DNA from: Halanaerobiales bacterium
GTDB taxonomy: Bacteria > Bacillota > Halanaerobiia > Halanaerobiales > Halanaerobiaceae
Assembly: GCA_016278485.1 (NCBI GenBank)
Contig: JADQBT010000002.1
Location: 291,601 to 355,600 of the forward strand
Reading direction: 5' to 3'
DNA length: 64,000 bases
Within the stretch, counting starts at the first letter, position 1, and every line of letters begins with the position of its first letter. This document shows positions 62,621 to 64,000 of the stretch, piece by piece. Made by a program: the position numbers and the translations under genes. The notes under the pieces are model-generated. The model worked only from the letters and a program-made list of their open reading frames with translations, was not told the DNA's origin and made no database searches.

Positions 62621-64000
62621 AAACTTTCAACCTCCAGGCCGGCTGCAAAAATTTCATTTGCTTTCTGTAAAATTCCTTTTGTATCAAGTTGATAATCTGC
62701 TCTCATCTCTCCCATATCTCCATGACGGACAAATTCATCACTAATACCAAGTAAATAAATATTAGTTGTATTTAAATTATTTTTATTTGCCAGTTCTAAT
62801 ACTGCTGAGCCAAAACCACCGGCTAAAGCTTGTTCTTCAACAATCAAAACCTTTTTATAATTATTAAGAGCATCTAATATCAACTCTTCATCTAGTGGTT
62901 TTACAAACCTTGCATCAATTACACCAGTATTTATACCATTTTTATCTAGTATCTCTGCTGCTTCTAAAGCTGGATAAACAGTTGAACCAATAGCCAAAAC
63001 AAGTAATTCTTCACCTTTTTTGAGAGTTTCTGCCTTAGCAATTTCCATATTTATTAACTGATCATCAAGTGAAACTCCTTTTACCTCTCCACGAGGATAC
63101 CTTACTGCTGCCGGACCAGGATGATTAAGTGCTGTATATAACATATGCTGCTGCTCATTTTCATCGCGTGGAGCCATAATTACCATATTTGGGATAGCCC
63201 TCAGAAAAGAAAAATCAAATACTCCTTGATGAGTTTCTCCATCATTTCCTACTATTCCAGCCCTATCAATAGCAAGTGTTACAGGCAATTTTTGGATACA
63301 AAGATCATGGATTACTTGATCATAAGCTCTTTGCAAAAATGTAGAATAGAGAGCCACAACAGGACGCAATCCACCACGAGCTAAACCAGCTGCCAGAGTG
63401 ACTGCATGTTGTTCAGCAATTCCAACATCATAGGTTCGCTCAGGATATTTATCGGCAAAAATTTGCAAACCAGTTCCAGCCGGCATTGCTGCTGTAATAC
63501 CAACAAGGTCGGATCTTTCTTCCGCCATTTTTAACATAGTCTGTCCAAAAATTTGACTATAAGTAGGTTTTTGCTTTTTCGCTATACTTTCACCAGATTT
63601 AATATCAAACTGGCTAACACCATGATATTTACTGGGTTGATCTTCTGCAGGTTGATAACCTTTGCCTTTTTTGGTAATTGTATGAATTAAAACTGGGCCG
63701 TCTAAATTTCCTGCTTTCTCAAATGTACTTACTAATTCCTGTATATTGTGACCATCAATAGGTCCTAGATATTTAAAGCCCATTTCTTCGAAAAGAATAC
63801 CTGAAATAAAAACATATTTAAGACCATTTTTGATGCGTTCTATTGTTTTAGAAACAGATGAACCAATTTTAGGAATACGATTAATAATAAATTCAATATC
63901 TTCTTTCAAACGATTCACAGTTGGATCTGAGCGTAAATTTGATAGATAGTGTGATAATGCTCCTACATTACCCGAAATCGACATTTCATTATCATTTAGT
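62599..64000 (-). CDS. dxs: 1-deoxy-D-xylulose-5-phosphate synthase, C-terminal part (gene runs off the right edge)
   Basis: First enzyme of the MEP isoprenoid pathway. The frame stays open to the window edge and reads LNDNEMSISGNVGALSHYL, so the ATG at 63984 is internal. About 467 residues are present of a usual 620. The N-terminal TPP-binding GDG motif lies outside. Present are GPIDGHN, the GIAEQHAVTLAAGLA active-site glutamate region, DRAGIVGNDGETHQGVFD and the C-terminal transketolase domain. Confidence 0.96.
   Translation of the reverse strand, partial: LNDNEMSISGNVGALSHYLSNLRSDPTVNRLKEDIEFIINRIPKIGSSVSKTIERIKNGLKYVFISGILFEEMGFKYLGPIDGHNIQELVSTFEKAGNLDGPVLIHTITKKGKGYQPAEDQPSKYHGVSQFDIKSGESIAKKQKPTYSQIFGQTMLKMAEERSDLVGITAAMPAGTGLQIFADKYPERTYDVGIAEQHAVTLAAGLARGGLRPVVALYSTFLQRAYDQVIHDLCIQKLPVTLAIDRAGIVGNDGETHQGVFDFSFLRAIPNMVIMAPRDENEQQHMLYTALNHPGPAAVRYPRGEVKGVSLDDQLINMEIAKAETLKKGEELLVLAIGSTVYPALEAAEILDKNGINTGVIDARFVKPLDEELILDALNNYKKVLIVEEQALAGGFGSAVLELANKNNLNTTNIYLLGISDEFVRHGDMGEMRADYQLDTKGILQKANEIFAAGLEVESLWPAKSD

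Noticed and set aside
1-64000. tRNA, rRNA, tmRNA or SRP RNA genes
   Set aside because: All gaps are short and A+T-rich; none shows a cloverleaf or the conserved cores of these RNAs.

Overview
The window is a contiguous piece of an A+T-rich, anaerobic, spore-forming Firmicute chromosome. The sporulation set (Spo0A, SpoIVB, SpoIIAA/AB/SigF, SpoIIM, SpoVS, a GerA/SpoVAF-type protein, YtfJ, sporulation-type D,D-carboxypeptidases) and a ferredoxin-linked 2-oxoacid oxidoreductase support this. Strong GGAGG ribosome sites with frequent TTG/GTG starts agree with it. A halophilic Halanaerobiales-type lineage is my best guess from gene content, but that is inference and the sequence here does not prove it. 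Almost every gene is on the minus strand. No rRNA, tRNA, CRISPR array, insertion sequence or prophage was found, and no gap between genes exceeds about 190 bp.

Layout, left to right. 1-2.7 kb: 5' part of topA, a Smg/DUF494 gene and dprA. 2.8-11.1 kb: an accessory block with a MoeA/substrate-binding fusion, a Trk/Ktr potassium uptake pair on the plus strand, a SIMPL protein, an inositol-monophosphatase-family enzyme, a CPA-type antiporter, a tiny YjcZ-like spore peptide and an HD-GYP protein. 11.2-13.1 kb: yraN and comM on the plus strand, apparently inverted relative to their usual orientation. 13.1-24.6 kb: the conserved translation/secretion cluster queT, rnhB, rbgA, rplS, a SPOUT methylase, trmD, rimM, khpA, rpsP, ffh, ylxM, ftsY, smc. 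24.6-31.2 kb: spoVS, then the chromosome-segregation/spore-wall operon pcnB, M50 protease, scpA, scpB, DUF2953, ytfJ, dac, rluB. 31.2-34.2 kb: a three-gene acyl-CoA dehydratase-activase-like set. 34.2-44.5 kb: spoVAF, dodecin, a 36-residue membrane peptide, spoIIA operon, a nicotinate phosphoribosyltransferase-like gene, dacF, pdp-punA-deoB and spoIIM. 44.5-47.4 kb: endonuclease Q, Nudix ADP-ribose pyrophosphatase, M20 peptidase. 47.4-56.4 kb: an amino-acid fermentation island (vorC, vorA, vorB, ferredoxin, buk, bcd, ptb, a sigma-54 activator, arcA). 56.4-64 kb: spo0A, spoIVB, recN, argR, nadK, tlyA and the 3' part of dxs.

How the genes work together. The fermentation island forms a complete route. 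Leucine dehydrogenase deaminates branched-chain amino acids. The VOR enzyme oxidises the 2-oxoacids to acyl-CoA with reduction of ferredoxin. Ptb and Buk convert the acyl-CoA to a branched fatty acid plus ATP. A textbook sigma-54 promoter (53213-53229) drives it, next to a PAS-domain sigma-54 activator and a 60-bp nested palindrome (53304-53363). The palindrome's core, TGCAA-N4-TTGCA, recurs over the predicted arcA transcription start. From spo0A to spoIIA the order resembles the Bacillus subtilis spo0A-bkdR-ptb-bcd-buk-bkd-nudF-spoIIM-drm-pupG-dacF-spoIIA arrangement, but the branched-chain dehydrogenase complex is replaced in place by the ferredoxin oxidoreductase.

The most unexpected feature is a set of genes whose best-placed initiation codon after a good Shine-Dalgarno is not ATG/GTG/TTG: rimM (CTG), a small membrane peptide (ATT), smc (possibly ATT) and an M20 peptidase (possibly ATA). 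Candidate sigma-H promoters with the same 11-nt spacer precede spoVS and the spoIIA operon, and a candidate sigma-K promoter precedes the YjcZ-like peptide.
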